Below are positions 6,498 to 15,500 of a stretch of DNA of 19,824 nt, piece after piece (positions within the stretch are counted from its first letter, which is position 1; the number at the start of each line of letters is the position of its first letter). The stretch lies in contig CAZRSF010000094.1 in the NCBI GenBank assembly GCA_964602655.1, forward strand, positions 1 to 19,824, read 5' to 3'. The translations under genes and the position numbers were made by a program. The stretch comes from Moduliflexus sp964602655 (GTDB lineage: Bacteria > Moduliflexota > Moduliflexia > Moduliflexales > Moduliflexaceae). The notes beneath the pieces are model-generated. The model was not told the DNA's origin, made no database searches, and was given only the letters and a program-made list of their open reading frames with translations.

Positions 6498-6629
6498 CTA
6501 TCTTCCAGCCAATGCCGCGCTCATCAATCCGGCGCAGGCGTTGCGCGTTTCGTGATACGGCGTTTGGCCGACAAGATTATACGTTCGACCGCTCTCCTGT
6601 TCTTTGAGCTTCTTCTCCCTCTTCATCAT
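6498..6629 (-). CDS. Small 43-aa ORF coupled to the DUF3368 toxin gene
   Basis: The frame starts MMKREKKLKEQESGR, continues with TYNLVGQTPYHETRNACAG and ends LMSAALAGR. Its ATG overlaps the TGA of the DUF3368 gene by 4 nt (ATGA), the same coupling used by the true TA pairs nearby. The C-terminal peptide ETRNACAGLMSA is repeated at copy A (5517-5563), where the two core nucleotide differences are synonymous (GGA/GGG and TTG/CTG). That and the coupling favour a translated peptide. No start-proximal ribosome site is strong, and no function is known. The alternative is that this is a passenger frame within a non-coding repeat. Confidence 0.45.
   Translation of the reverse strand: MMKREKKLKEQESGRTYNLVGQTPYHETRNACAGLMSAALAGR
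6506..6552. repeat. Copy B of the post-toxin 47-bp repeat
   Basis: This matches 5517-5563 at 42 of 47 positions. It begins about 74 nt past the DUF3368 toxin stop, in the same orientation relative to the toxin as copy A, and makes up the 3' third of the 43-aa ORF. The GGTCGAA stretch upstream is shared by both copies at slightly different distances, so the original repeat was probably longer. Confidence 0.7.
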
Positions 6630-7123
6630 TCATGATGATCCTGAAGGATGCGTTCATACAGTTTGGCGTGTATCCAAAATCGAGCGTCGCGTTGCATCGC
6701 ATCTAACAGCGGTTTCATCGCCGAAATGATGTGACGTTTTTTGGCCTCAATCAGACAGCCGATAGACCCGATGATCGGTATTCCATACGATGTCGCAATG
6801 GCTCGCCCCTCCGCTTCGTCAAGAAGCAACCATTGTGGATGGTGTTCCAATGCAAGGGCGATAGCTTCTGCTTCGCCATTATCCACCTGCATTTTTAAGA
6901 GTCTGCATGATTTCATATCCTGAACTTCTAAAAGTTCGATCCAAATGTCATGTTGAAACCACCGAGCCTTGAGTTCGGCTGCGCTTGGATACTCTCGGCC
7001 TTTTTCCAGTAATTCTTGTTCGACCGCTTTCGGAATATGAATTTTTCCAAAAAGTTGTTCCAGAATATCCAGGCGGCGAATGGCCGCAAAATTAATCAGG
7101 GGAGTCGAATTGGAAATAATCAT
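6626..7123 (-). CDS. DUF3368 PIN-like toxin
   Basis: From ATG 7123 the product is 165 aa. It has the DUF3368 signature: IISNSTPLINFAAI at the start, PKAVEQELLEKG (E35), DNGEAEAIALALE (D81-E86), then LLLDEAEGRAIA (D102) with GIPIIGSIGCLIEAKK. DUF3368 proteins are PIN-superfamily toxins paired with UPF0175 antitoxins. Residue 5 is Asn where classical PIN nucleases have Asp, which is common in this family. An in-frame GTG at 7138 would lengthen it, but ATG 7123 gives the ATGA overlap with the antitoxin stop and has GGGGAG 7-8 nt upstream, so I prefer it. A 43-aa ORF overlaps its own stop. Confidence 0.9.
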   Translation of the reverse strand: MIISNSTPLINFAAIRRLDILEQLFGKIHIPKAVEQELLEKGREYPSAAELKARWFQHDIWIELLEVQDMKSCRLLKMQVDNGEAEAIALALEHHPQWLLLDEAEGRAIATSYGIPIIGSIGCLIEAKKRHIISAMKPLLDAMQRDARFWIHAKLYERILQDHHE

Positions 7124-7389
7124 GGCTTTTCTCCCCACCGTTCAAGATTTTCTACATCGGTTTCATAATCTTCAAGATCATAGTGGCGCGGAATCTGCCG
7201 TTCACCTAACAGATAATGGAACTCGATTTTCGTCATGCCTGCCAGCCGACGCGCATGACCGAACGGCAGCAAATTTTCCCGATACAGTTGCAACGCAAGC
7301 TCTTTCCGCAATTCAATCCCCCAGCGTTGTTTCGGGATTTTTAATTCGAACAGAATGTCTTCTGGAATTTCAATCGCCAGCGTTTTCAT
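7120..7389 (-). CDS. UPF0175 family antitoxin of the DUF3368 toxin
   Basis: The 89-aa protein matches UPF0175: IEIPEDILFEL at the start, then ELALQLYRENLLPFGHARRLAGMTKIEFHYLLGERQI, and a tail YDLEDYETDVENL that probably binds the toxin. Its TGA overlaps the DUF3368 ATG by 4 nt. AAGGAGG lies about 10 nt before its ATG. It begins 29 nt after the orphan antitoxin gene, too short a gap for an obvious separate promoter, so the pair is likely transcribed with the genes upstream. Compared with the second UPF0175 in the window (6208-6435) it shares the fold but is clearly diverged, so this is not a recent duplication. Confidence 0.9.
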   Translation of the reverse strand: MKTLAIEIPEDILFELKIPKQRWGIELRKELALQLYRENLLPFGHARRLAGMTKIEFHYLLGERQIPRHYDLEDYETDVENLERWGEKP

Positions 7390-7418
7390 AAATACACATC
7401 CTCCTTATAAATCGCTTG

Positions 7419-7598
7419 TTATTCCCATGACGCTCGATGCTGATTGATGTATTCCTGCGCATCGAGATTATTCCAGACGTCTTTGCCCAATCCCCGTAGT
7501 TCGCGAATGCTCCGTGACGATTTTACAGATGTTTCTCGCTGGACTAACTGAGCAATCGCCTCTAACAAGCGAATTTGTTTAATCTTCTTTCTAAACAT
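7419..7598 (-). CDS. Orphan antitoxin-like protein overlapping the helicase stop
   Basis: From ATG 7598 the product is 59 aa. The tail SIRELRGLGKDVWNNLDA followed by QEYINQHRASWE is typical of small antitoxins that pair with PIN toxins, and the N-terminal half is a basic helix (MFRKKIKQIRLLEAIAQLVQRE). No PIN toxin of that kind follows; the next gene is a UPF0175 antitoxin. The ATG overlaps the helicase stop (7591-7593) by 8 nt. No Shine-Dalgarno is visible, so translation probably depends on ribosomes finishing the helicase. An in-frame TTG at 7616 is possible but less likely. It could be a leftover of a lost TA pair or a real partner of the helicase. Confidence 0.75.
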   Translation of the reverse strand: MFRKKIKQIRLLEAIAQLVQRETSVKSSRSIRELRGLGKDVWNNLDAQEYINQHRASWE

Positions 7599-10500
7599 AA
7601 CATTTTGGTAAGACAATCTTTTCGGTAGTATTTAGCATAAAATCATAAGTATCAAGATAGTCTGATTTCCAATCTTCAAATTTTTCACACCTTGCCAAAG
7701 AAAAGCCTACCGGATCATACCATAGTAGTGTTGATTCTGTTTCTACCGGGATAACTCGCCACGTTTGTTGAGAGGCTTTACTAAAATCTCTGAGTAACGT
7801 CACAGATATTGAATCAGGGAGTTTCGATTCAGAAGTAACATGTTGACGTTCAATATAACCAGGCAATTCTTGCGCCCATTTTCTGATGGCTACTGGATTG
7901 AGAAGTTCGTCTGAATTTTGAATATCGCGTTGTTCCTCATAATATCTATTAGCAGTTCTTTCAGCGTCAACGCGGGTTAATTCGATTCTGCGAGCAAGTA
8001 AGTATGCGGCCACCGGTTCTAACGTTCCCCAAGTCACAAGCTCTTTTAACCAAAACACAATCCAAGGCAAACCGATTTCGGACCAATTTTCTATCGTTGG
8101 TAGGATATCTTTATGGGCATCTTCTATTGCCAGAGCGATAATACTCCCTACACCCCAATTAAACCGATACAAAAAATTGCGATTCACATAGGCATACCAC
8201 TTTGAAATGTCCTTATGCGATGGCGGCGGCGTAGTTCCCCAAGGAAAACGGTCACTATAGAACCACCAGCGCAACACATTCTGCCATCCCTCTTTATGCG
8301 GTTCTATTGTGAATTTTTCCAATGTTTCAAGTTGTGCAACAATGGTTTGGATATAGTCAAAGCGTTTGAATCTATCCCATATTACGTATTCTTTACCCGT
8401 TTCAAGGTGTTGCTTAATTGTTGGATACAGCATTGACAATTTCTCCCCGGAACGAGGCGGCAGGCTTGTTTTATAGAGTCGCTTGCGTTTATCCAAATCA
8501 GGATAAATCTTGGCTTTTAACGCTCGTCCCCGGTAAATAAAAATGTTCTCTAAATGAGCCTGTTCCTGACTGGCATATCGGGCGTAACTGTGTTGCCAAA
8601 TTCGGCGCAACTGTTCTTCCAAATCATCCAATGATAAATCTTCCTGACCGGCAATCTGTTCTACCTCTACAATGGCCGCTAACAGAATACTATCCAATGC
8701 GTCAAGGGTCTCGATTAAATTTGTTTGAGTCTCGTTGTCAGAATCATCCTGCGAGTCTAACGGGGCTGTTTCTTCCAGCCATGCTAAGAATTCTTGCAGT
8801 TGAGTTGAACCGGAAATATGATGCCATTGCTTGTATAATCTGTTGATTAGCTGCGCTAATGGACTTTGAGCATTATCCGTGACCTCACTTTGTGCTTTTA
8901 GTTGATTGACTAACTCAAGATACGCTTGCTCCTGTCTGGATTGGGGTTCAACTAAAGCCAAACTACGACCTTCCGTGCCAAATCCAGGCCGTCCTGCCCG
9001 ACCAACTAAGTTCCCAAACTCACGGATGGTGAGAGGTTCTCTACTTCGCTTTAAACTTGGAATAAGGACGGTTTCAAAAGGCAAATTCACACCTTCGGAG
9101 AGAGTCGAAGTCGCTAACACAATGTGGGCAATTTGCTCTCGCATCGCTTCGACTAATAACCGCGCCATTAAACCTGGCATGTTTCCATGATGAACGATAA
9201 TGCCTCGTTTGAGTAAACGATATTCATACGAATCTCTCGTAAAGTAATCTTCACAAGAGCGTAAACAATTCTCCCAAATTCTTTTCTGGCGAGAATTCGT
9301 AGGATGATAAAAAAATGTTGGTTTGTCTGTTGTGTCCCAAACCCGCTCTAATAAGGTCAGAAAATCCTCAATATATCCATTAATCCCCTGAGTTATTGAA
9401 ATCAGTACCGCATGCGGTTGTCCCTGTTCATCCGGTTTGGCTAAATGCATCGCCGCCCAGAGCAAATAAGGCCTCAGTTTCTTTTCTGGGCCTTTATTTT
9501 CAAAATCGGGAGCTGGCGGATGCGGGGGAAAGGGATTCGGAATGTATGGGGTATCTTCGCTGTCTCTTTCGAATTGGAGGTTTGCTTTATCAAGTAAATC
9601 GTAACGTATCGAGAATCCCCTGTTACGCAAACACTGAAGGCGACCAATCAATTGGCGGGTACTTCGATACGAAGTTTTTGCTGCGGTCGCGTCGGTTTGA
9701 CCGCTGACCCAACCTGCCAGAGCATGTTCTATTCCCGAAGCAACTGCTGAGAGGGCGATCACACGGCTCTGAGCTTCTGGTAAATGCGTAAGTAGCCGCA
9801 TCCCAAGTGATTCCAAGCGTAAAGCGCGGCTTTCAGCTTTTTGCAAATTGATCAATTCCTGAGAACCATCTTGCCTGACCCCAAAATCTACGGAGTGCGC
9901 TTCATCAACGACAATAAGTGCTATTCTTTGTCTGAATCCATTGCCCAAAAACCGCACTAACGCTTCTGCTTTCTCGTAGGTACAGATAAGAACGGTTGGT
10001 CCTTGTCCTGTTAACCAAACATCAGTTGGCCCCCAATCCGTTCCTCCATACAGGCCGGTCACAATGATACCTGCGCGGCAACGTCCCAGACTATGGGATA
10101 ATTTGTATTCTACTTCAGCAGCAAGAGCGCGAGATGGCACTAAATAGATAGCAAGTGGGGCATGGGAATCTTGCGCCATCTGCTGTAATTCATCAAAAAA
10201 CGTTTCAGGAAAGAAGTCAGGGAGAACGAAGTCTATATTCTCCGATTCAGAGACATCTGTTTCGACTATTGGGAACAAACTTTGCAAAATGGCTAATTCA
10301 GCAACAGTAGTTTTGCCTGAACCGGTGGGAGTACACAATGAAAAAGATTGCTGTTCTTTAAGCTTGTTAATTCCACAAATTTGTGAAGGCCACGCCAATG
10401 CGTTACAATGTTTATAGGCTAACCTTAAATAGTTTTCAAGTGCTTGTTGACCGATTTCGTTCAATCCAGAAAACAATTCTGCTACATGAAATCTGAGCGA

Positions 10501-12144
10501 ACTTGTAACGTAAGTCTTCATGATTTCTGTACATAATTTCGCTAACAGCCATGAATAAAAATCCTTTCCATGCAGAAGCATCTTGCTTACATCGGAAAGT
10601 TTTTCAATCGCCTGTTCTAACCGTGGTTCATCGCCCCATCGTATAGCGGCGCATAAGACCCCTAAAGCGCTTGCAGTTTCTTTGACAACCATGTACTGAA
10701 AATTATGCAAAGATAACGATGTTTCTGAGAAATCAAAACCCGACATATTTTCAACAGTTATACTTCCCCAATACCTCGATAATTCCTGACACATTCTCTG
10801 AAAATCTGCTTGTAACAACGCATTCAGAATTTTAGAATTCTTATCGTCACGTTTGTGTTCACGCAATATGCCGCTGGCTCGCGCCGGATAGCCTGCCAAT
10901 TGATAAGCTGCCGCCGACAACATTCCCAATGGTAATCTATTCAGGTTCATCTCGATATGGGCTAACCACTCTAATAATTCGCCTGTACGTCGCACTCCGT
11001 TACGCCATGTATCAGTTTGCAGAGCTTTTCTTTCTAAAAAAGCCGCTTCTAACAATCTCACGGCATCGTCTAAACGCGCCTCAAACTCTTCCTGATTCCA
11101 ACTTTGTAGTCCTGGTTGTCCTGAGCGAAGTTTGTTATGCTGACTATATAGTCGGGCAATTGGTCTCGGAAATTTTTCTGCAAACTCTTCTCGAATAGTT
11201 TTAACTAATTCTACAATTCTTATAGGTGGCTGGGCATTTTCTGAAGAACGTGATGGGATAGAAGGGTTATCGGCGAATTTGCCATACACGTCAGAGACCA
11301 ATTGCTCAACCTCATGTAGGTGAATTTCTACAACTTCAAGTCGGCGTTGTCCTGTATAATTAATATGAGGGGTATCTTGAGGAACCCATGTGGGATTTTT
11401 TACCGGAAGTTGGCTATGAACATAACTGACCAGATCACAGCGTTCATAGTTTTGATTGGCATCACCAAATCTCAATCCTTCCAGCGCAGCAATCCAGGTA
11501 CACGTATGGTCATCAGGTGGTCTGTCCTCTAATATTTCAATAAATTGCCGAATACTGAAAGGTCGTAAGCCTGGATCGCTAATCTGCTGATGAGCCTCTA
11601 CGATCAAGTGAGAATCATGAGCTTTGGTGCATTTGGCCTCACAGATTAAACTACGTTTGATTCGTCCTTCTTCATCAAGTTGGAAAGCCACACAATCATT
11701 GCCAGTTCTTCCTACAATCGCTCTATTGTTTTGACCGCAGTCTTGCATCCTTTCGAACTCGTCGAAAGCGACATTGTGAAACCGAAAGAGAAACGCCGGA
11801 ACAATCCAGTCAGCGATGCCAAACGGTGAGAAATTTTCAGCGACTAATCCTGCGAAAATTTCACCGAAATAGCCTTTCAGCGTATGCAAAGGAAAACATT
11901 CCGGATATCCTTTGGCTAAATCAGGAAGTGACGAATTTTCTAAGTAATCAAGAGAATTTGCAAGAAATCCGCGAAAATGACGTCGAGCATCTTCATGCGC
12001 TTGTCGAACCAAAAACTTGAGTTCCTCAAGAATTTCGGCACGACGGGTCAAATCTTCTTTGAGCAACTGATGCCTATAGCGTGTGTCTTGGGATTGAGTC
12101 GTTAAATTTGATAGCCAATGATGAAGTTTGTCACATTTCCACAT
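7591..12144 (-). CDS. PD-(D/E)xK nuclease-Ski2-like helicase fusion, putative Hachiman-like defence protein
   Basis: The 1517-aa protein has three parts. Residues about 85-290 look like a PD-(D/E)xK nuclease of the DUF1837/HamA type, with LKGYFGEIFAG (E95), GRTGND (D150) and ICEAKC (E169, K171). Residues 300-580 are helical and unassigned. Residues about 585-1070 are an SF2 helicase: TPTGSGKTT (605-613), VVDEAH (745-750), ALSAV (797-801), ATSTLSEGVNLPFE (1011-1024) and NLVGRAGRPG (1045-1054), the last two typical of Ski2-like/HamB proteins. The rest is helical. In Hachiman, HamA and HamB are separate; here they appear in one chain. AAGGA lies about 7 nt before the ATG. The gene is AT-richer than its neighbours, suggesting transfer. 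DUF1837 membership is judged by eye only. Confidence 0.8.
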   Translation of the reverse strand: MWKCDKLHHWLSNLTTQSQDTRYRHQLLKEDLTRRAEILEELKFLVRQAHEDARRHFRGFLANSLDYLENSSLPDLAKGYPECFPLHTLKGYFGEIFAGLVAENFSPFGIADWIVPAFLFRFHNVAFDEFERMQDCGQNNRAIVGRTGNDCVAFQLDEEGRIKRSLICEAKCTKAHDSHLIVEAHQQISDPGLRPFSIRQFIEILEDRPPDDHTCTWIAALEGLRFGDANQNYERCDLVSYVHSQLPVKNPTWVPQDTPHINYTGQRRLEVVEIHLHEVEQLVSDVYGKFADNPSIPSRSSENAQPPIRIVELVKTIREEFAEKFPRPIARLYSQHNKLRSGQPGLQSWNQEEFEARLDDAVRLLEAAFLERKALQTDTWRNGVRRTGELLEWLAHIEMNLNRLPLGMLSAAAYQLAGYPARASGILREHKRDDKNSKILNALLQADFQRMCQELSRYWGSITVENMSGFDFSETSLSLHNFQYMVVKETASALGVLCAAIRWGDEPRLEQAIEKLSDVSKMLLHGKDFYSWLLAKLCTEIMKTYVTSSLRFHVAELFSGLNEIGQQALENYLRLAYKHCNALAWPSQICGINKLKEQQSFSLCTPTGSGKTTVAELAILQSLFPIVETDVSESENIDFVLPDFFPETFFDELQQMAQDSHAPLAIYLVPSRALAAEVEYKLSHSLGRCRAGIIVTGLYGGTDWGPTDVWLTGQGPTVLICTYEKAEALVRFLGNGFRQRIALIVVDEAHSVDFGVRQDGSQELINLQKAESRALRLESLGMRLLTHLPEAQSRVIALSAVASGIEHALAGWVSGQTDATAAKTSYRSTRQLIGRLQCLRNRGFSIRYDLLDKANLQFERDSEDTPYIPNPFPPHPPAPDFENKGPEKKLRPYLLWAAMHLAKPDEQGQPHAVLISITQGINGYIEDFLTLLERVWDTTDKPTFFYHPTNSRQKRIWENCLRSCEDYFTRDSYEYRLLKRGIIVHHGNMPGLMARLLVEAMREQIAHIVLATSTLSEGVNLPFETVLIPSLKRSREPLTIREFGNLVGRAGRPGFGTEGRSLALVEPQSRQEQAYLELVNQLKAQSEVTDNAQSPLAQLINRLYKQWHHISGSTQLQEFLAWLEETAPLDSQDDSDNETQTNLIETLDALDSILLAAIVEVEQIAGQEDLSLDDLEEQLRRIWQHSYARYASQEQAHLENIFIYRGRALKAKIYPDLDKRKRLYKTSLPPRSGEKLSMLYPTIKQHLETGKEYVIWDRFKRFDYIQTIVAQLETLEKFTIEPHKEGWQNVLRWWFYSDRFPWGTTPPPSHKDISKWYAYVNRNFLYRFNWGVGSIIALAIEDAHKDILPTIENWSEIGLPWIVFWLKELVTWGTLEPVAAYLLARRIELTRVDAERTANRYYEEQRDIQNSDELLNPVAIRKWAQELPGYIERQHVTSESKLPDSISVTLLRDFSKASQQTWRVIPVETESTLLWYDPVGFSLARCEKFEDWKSDYLDTYDFMLNTTEKIVLPKCYV

Positions 12145-12350
12145 CGTATATTCCTTAAATGAATAAAAATTTGGTAACTTCTGTGTTTTTTTGATCTATC
12201 AATATAACGGGGAGAGATGAGATTATGAAATAGAATGAAAATAAGAAAGTCAAGGGAAAAGCATCTTATGAAGCCAGTAATCAGTTTGTTCGCGTAATTT
12301 CACAGACAAAGAGTCTTTCCAGAATTTTCCGGTTTTCGTTCACCTTCTGC
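12145..12350. other. AT-rich divergent intergenic stretch
   Basis: This lies between the helicase start (minus) and the ATPase promoter (plus). I see no gene and no strong promoter for the helicase. The best minus-strand -35-like TTGACT (plus-strand AGTCAA near 12248-12253) lacks a -10 at 17 nt. No inverted repeat of note was found. Confidence 0.4.
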
Positions 12351-12379
12351 TTGACATCTTCCTGCGCCTTTTCTATCGT
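12351..12379 (+). promoter_or_regulatory. Predicted sigma-70-type promoter for the giant ATPase gene
   Basis: TTGACA (12351-12356), 17 nt of spacer, then TATCGT (12374-12379). The -35 is perfect and the -10 keeps the first three bases and the final T. Transcription would start near 12386, giving a leader of about 215 nt that contains the hairpin cluster at 12468-12562. Confidence 0.5.
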
Positions 12380-12467
12380 TCTGCGCAGCAAACTTTTTGT
12401 CGCGCCACGCGCATAACGCGCCTCTTGAACGACAGAATTTTACATTCGATTCGGTGCATTTCCTCTC

Positions 12468-12562
12468 CCAGATGTTGAAACATCTGGCTGTATTCCCTCG
12501 CCGCTTCGCGGCAGCCTTCCGCCCTGAAAGGGCGACGGAATACAGGCGGGGGTTTCAACCCC
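12468..12562 (+). promoter_or_regulatory. Structured leader: consecutive hairpins upstream of the ATPase gene
   Basis: Three structures abut. CCAGATGTT-GA-AACATCTGG (12468-12487) is a perfect 9-bp repeat. CTGTATTCCCTCGCC (12488-12502) pairs with GGCGACGGAATACAG (12531-12545) at 14 of 15 positions, enclosing CCGC-TTC-GCGG (12501-12511), with a competing stem CGCCCT-GAA-AGGGCG (12520-12534). GGGGTTTCAACCCC follows at 12549-12562. The competing stems suggest alternative folds, as in attenuators or riboregulators. The element ends 25 nt before the AAGGAGG. It could instead be a dispersed intergenic repeat, since similar CCCTGAAAGGG-type elements occur in many genomes. Confidence 0.6.
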
Positions 12563-12599
12563 TGCGTGATTTCAGGATGAACATATAAGGAGGTCACTC

Positions 12600-15500
12600 A
12601 TGGACAACACGCCGGAAAAACCGATGGACACCACGCAAACAGACGCGCCGCAGGCCGCCGACGAGAAGATGGAAGGCGGCTCGTATGAGATTATTCGCAA
12701 GCGGCTGACCGCGCTCAGCGCCGACTTGTTCGACCGCATGGGCAAAATCAACGAGCGCCGCAAGGAGGTCTTCGGCGCGTTAGCGAATCAGGCGTTGCGT
12801 TCCGACCGCATCGTGACGCAGAACAACTGCCTGCCCCGCGACATGATCGCCATCGGCAACCGCCTGATTTTCGGCTACAACGTCTTTCTCGGCCTGAAAA
12901 AAGAGACGCTGGTGTCGGACGTGTTCAGCGTCTATGAGATGAAAGACGACCGTTTCGAAGATATAGACGGCGATTTTCTGAACGACCCGCAATTCATCAA
13001 AGATTTCCGCAATCAATACGCCTATTACAAAGATACCCGTTTCGCCACGTTTTACCGCAAAGGCGCGAGCCTGCTGATGCTGTTCCATATCGGCGAAGGC
13101 GCGGAACTCAAGGCGTTCAAATGGCATATCGGCGAGGATAACAGCCTGAAATATGCGGATAACCGCTCGGAGCGGGAGTTCAGCTATCCGCCGCAGCATG
13201 ATTTCGAATGGACGCGGGCGACGCGCGACAATTTCGTCTATGGCACGCATCCCCACGTTTCGATTCAAGACCGCGTCTTCGTCGAAACCGTCGGCGGCGA
13301 TTTGACCGTCAAAGTCGAAAACAACACCGAAAGCGGCGAAGGGATTTATACCGAACCGGTGGACAACGCGCTGCAAAAATTGGAGGACGCGGAGGTCTTT
13401 TACGCCATTCTCGGCTCGATTATCCTGCTAAAAATCCTGCCGTATCAGGAGCAGCAATACCGCTACATCATTTTCGACGAAAAGCTCGGCGTCGCGACCC
13501 GCGTGGACGAGATTCACCGCGCCGCGATCCGCCTGCCGGACGACGACGGCCTGATTTTCCCCGGCGGCTATTTTCTGCAAAACGAAGGCTACAAGGCGTT
13601 CAACGTCCAGACCGATGGGATGCGCTTCCTCCGCATGGTGCGCTCGCCGAACGGCGAAGATTTTTTGTATGTCTTTTACCACGACATCACGGGCGAATAC
13701 ATCCTGTTGCAGTACAATTTGATCAACAAAAAGGTCGAAAGCCCGATTACCTGTCACGGCTTCACGATTTACGACGACGGCAAAATGGTCTTTTTCAAAG
13801 CCGGACAGGAAGCGCAGAAAAGCCACGCGATTCAGGTCTGGCAGACGCCATTCGTAGCCGACATGACGGTCGTCGCGATTGACCAGAATAACTACATGGC
13901 GCGAGTCGGCAACAGCGAGCTTGTGCGCGGCATTTCGGAAATGCGCTCGATTTATAACCTGATTCGCACCGAGCATATTTATCTCGGCCTGTATCACGAA
14001 ATCGTCCGCAAAGTCACCTCCGCGCTCGACATGTTCTACTGGCTCGACAGCCGCGAAGTCTTCGATCCGCGCTCCGCGCTCGTCGAAATTCAATCCACCG
14101 CCAAGGCCGCGATTGACGAGTACGACAAAGTCGTGCAGATTCGCAAAAGCACTGAAGAGCGCCTGAAAGAGGCCGAAAAAGCGACGGCGGACTTGATCAG
14201 TTCGGTGGCGACGCTGCAATATGACAGCGTGGAAAAATTCGTCGGCGCGTTGGCGCAATTACAACTGCGGCGCGGCGAAATCATCACGCTGAAAGACCTG
14301 CGTTACGTGGATTTGAAGCGCGTCGAACGCATCGAAACCGAAGTGGCGGAAAATTACGACCGGATTTCCACAGATTGCGTCGGCTTTCTGCTGCGGGACG
14401 ACGCGCTTGTCCCCTTCAACAAATCGTTAGACGAGATTGAGGCGCAGATTCCGACGATCAAAAAGACGGCGGAGACGCAGGCGGTCGGCGACGCGCTGAA
14501 CGGCCTGAATCAGAGCCTCGACCTGCTGACCGAACTCGTCAACACGCTGAAAATCGAAGACGCGACCCAGACCGCCAGCATCATCGAAAACCTCTCGACC
14601 GTCTATGCGCGGCTGAACCAGTCCAAAGCGCTCTTCGCCAAACAGCGCAAAGCCCTGCAATCGGGCGAAGTCGCGCTGGAATTCACGGCGCAGTTCAAGC
14701 TGATCAATCAGACCGTCGCGAACTTTTTGGATCAGGCGGTCACGCCCGCGAAATGCGAGGAACTTCTGACGAAAACGATGGTACAGATCGAGGAATTGGA
14801 AAGCCGCTTTTCCGATTTCGACGAATACCTTGAAAAGCTATCCGCCAAGCGCGAAGAGATTTACAGCACCTTTAACACGAAAAAAATCCAGCTTGAAGAG
14901 GGCTTGAACAAAAAGACGACGCAGTTGCTCGGCTCGGCGAACCGCATCTTGACCGGCATCGCGAACCGGCTCAGCACGTTCAAGACGATTGACGAGATCA
15001 ACGGCTATTTCGCGGCGGATCGCATGGTCTTGAAAGTACGCGAAATCATCCAGCAGTTGCAGGAACTCGGCGACAGCGTCAAGGCCGAAGACGTGGCGAG
15101 CCGCCTGAAAAGCGCCCAGCAGGACGGCATCCGGCAGTTGAAAGACCAGATTGACCTCTATGCGGGCGGCGGCGACGTGATTACGCTCGGCAGCTTCCAG
15201 TTCACCGTGAACCGGCAGGCGTTCGGACTGACAACCGTGCAGCGCGACGGCCTGATGTTTTTCCATCTCACCGGCACGGAGTTTTTCGAGCAGATGACCA
15301 GCGAGGCGTTTCAGGCCACCAAACGCTTCTGGGCGCAAGACCTCATCAGCGAAACCGAGCGGATTTACCGCTCCGAATATCTCGCGTTCAAATTCCTGAC
15401 AGCGCGGCAGAAAGATTTGCCCGCGCTCGTCGCCGAACCGGGCAAACTCTACGACGCGGTGCGGGAATTCATGACGCCGTTTTTCGACGAAGGCTATGAA

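Noticed and set aside
5517..6552. Integron attC sites after the toxin genes
   Set aside because: The repeats lack the paired attC core (RYYYAAC/GTTRRRY arrangement) and no integron integrase is visible in the window.
6626..7123. DUF3368 toxin inactive because residue 5 is Asn instead of Asp
   Set aside because: Asn at this position is common in DUF3368 proteins as I recall the family, and the other acidic positions are present, so loss of activity cannot be claimed.
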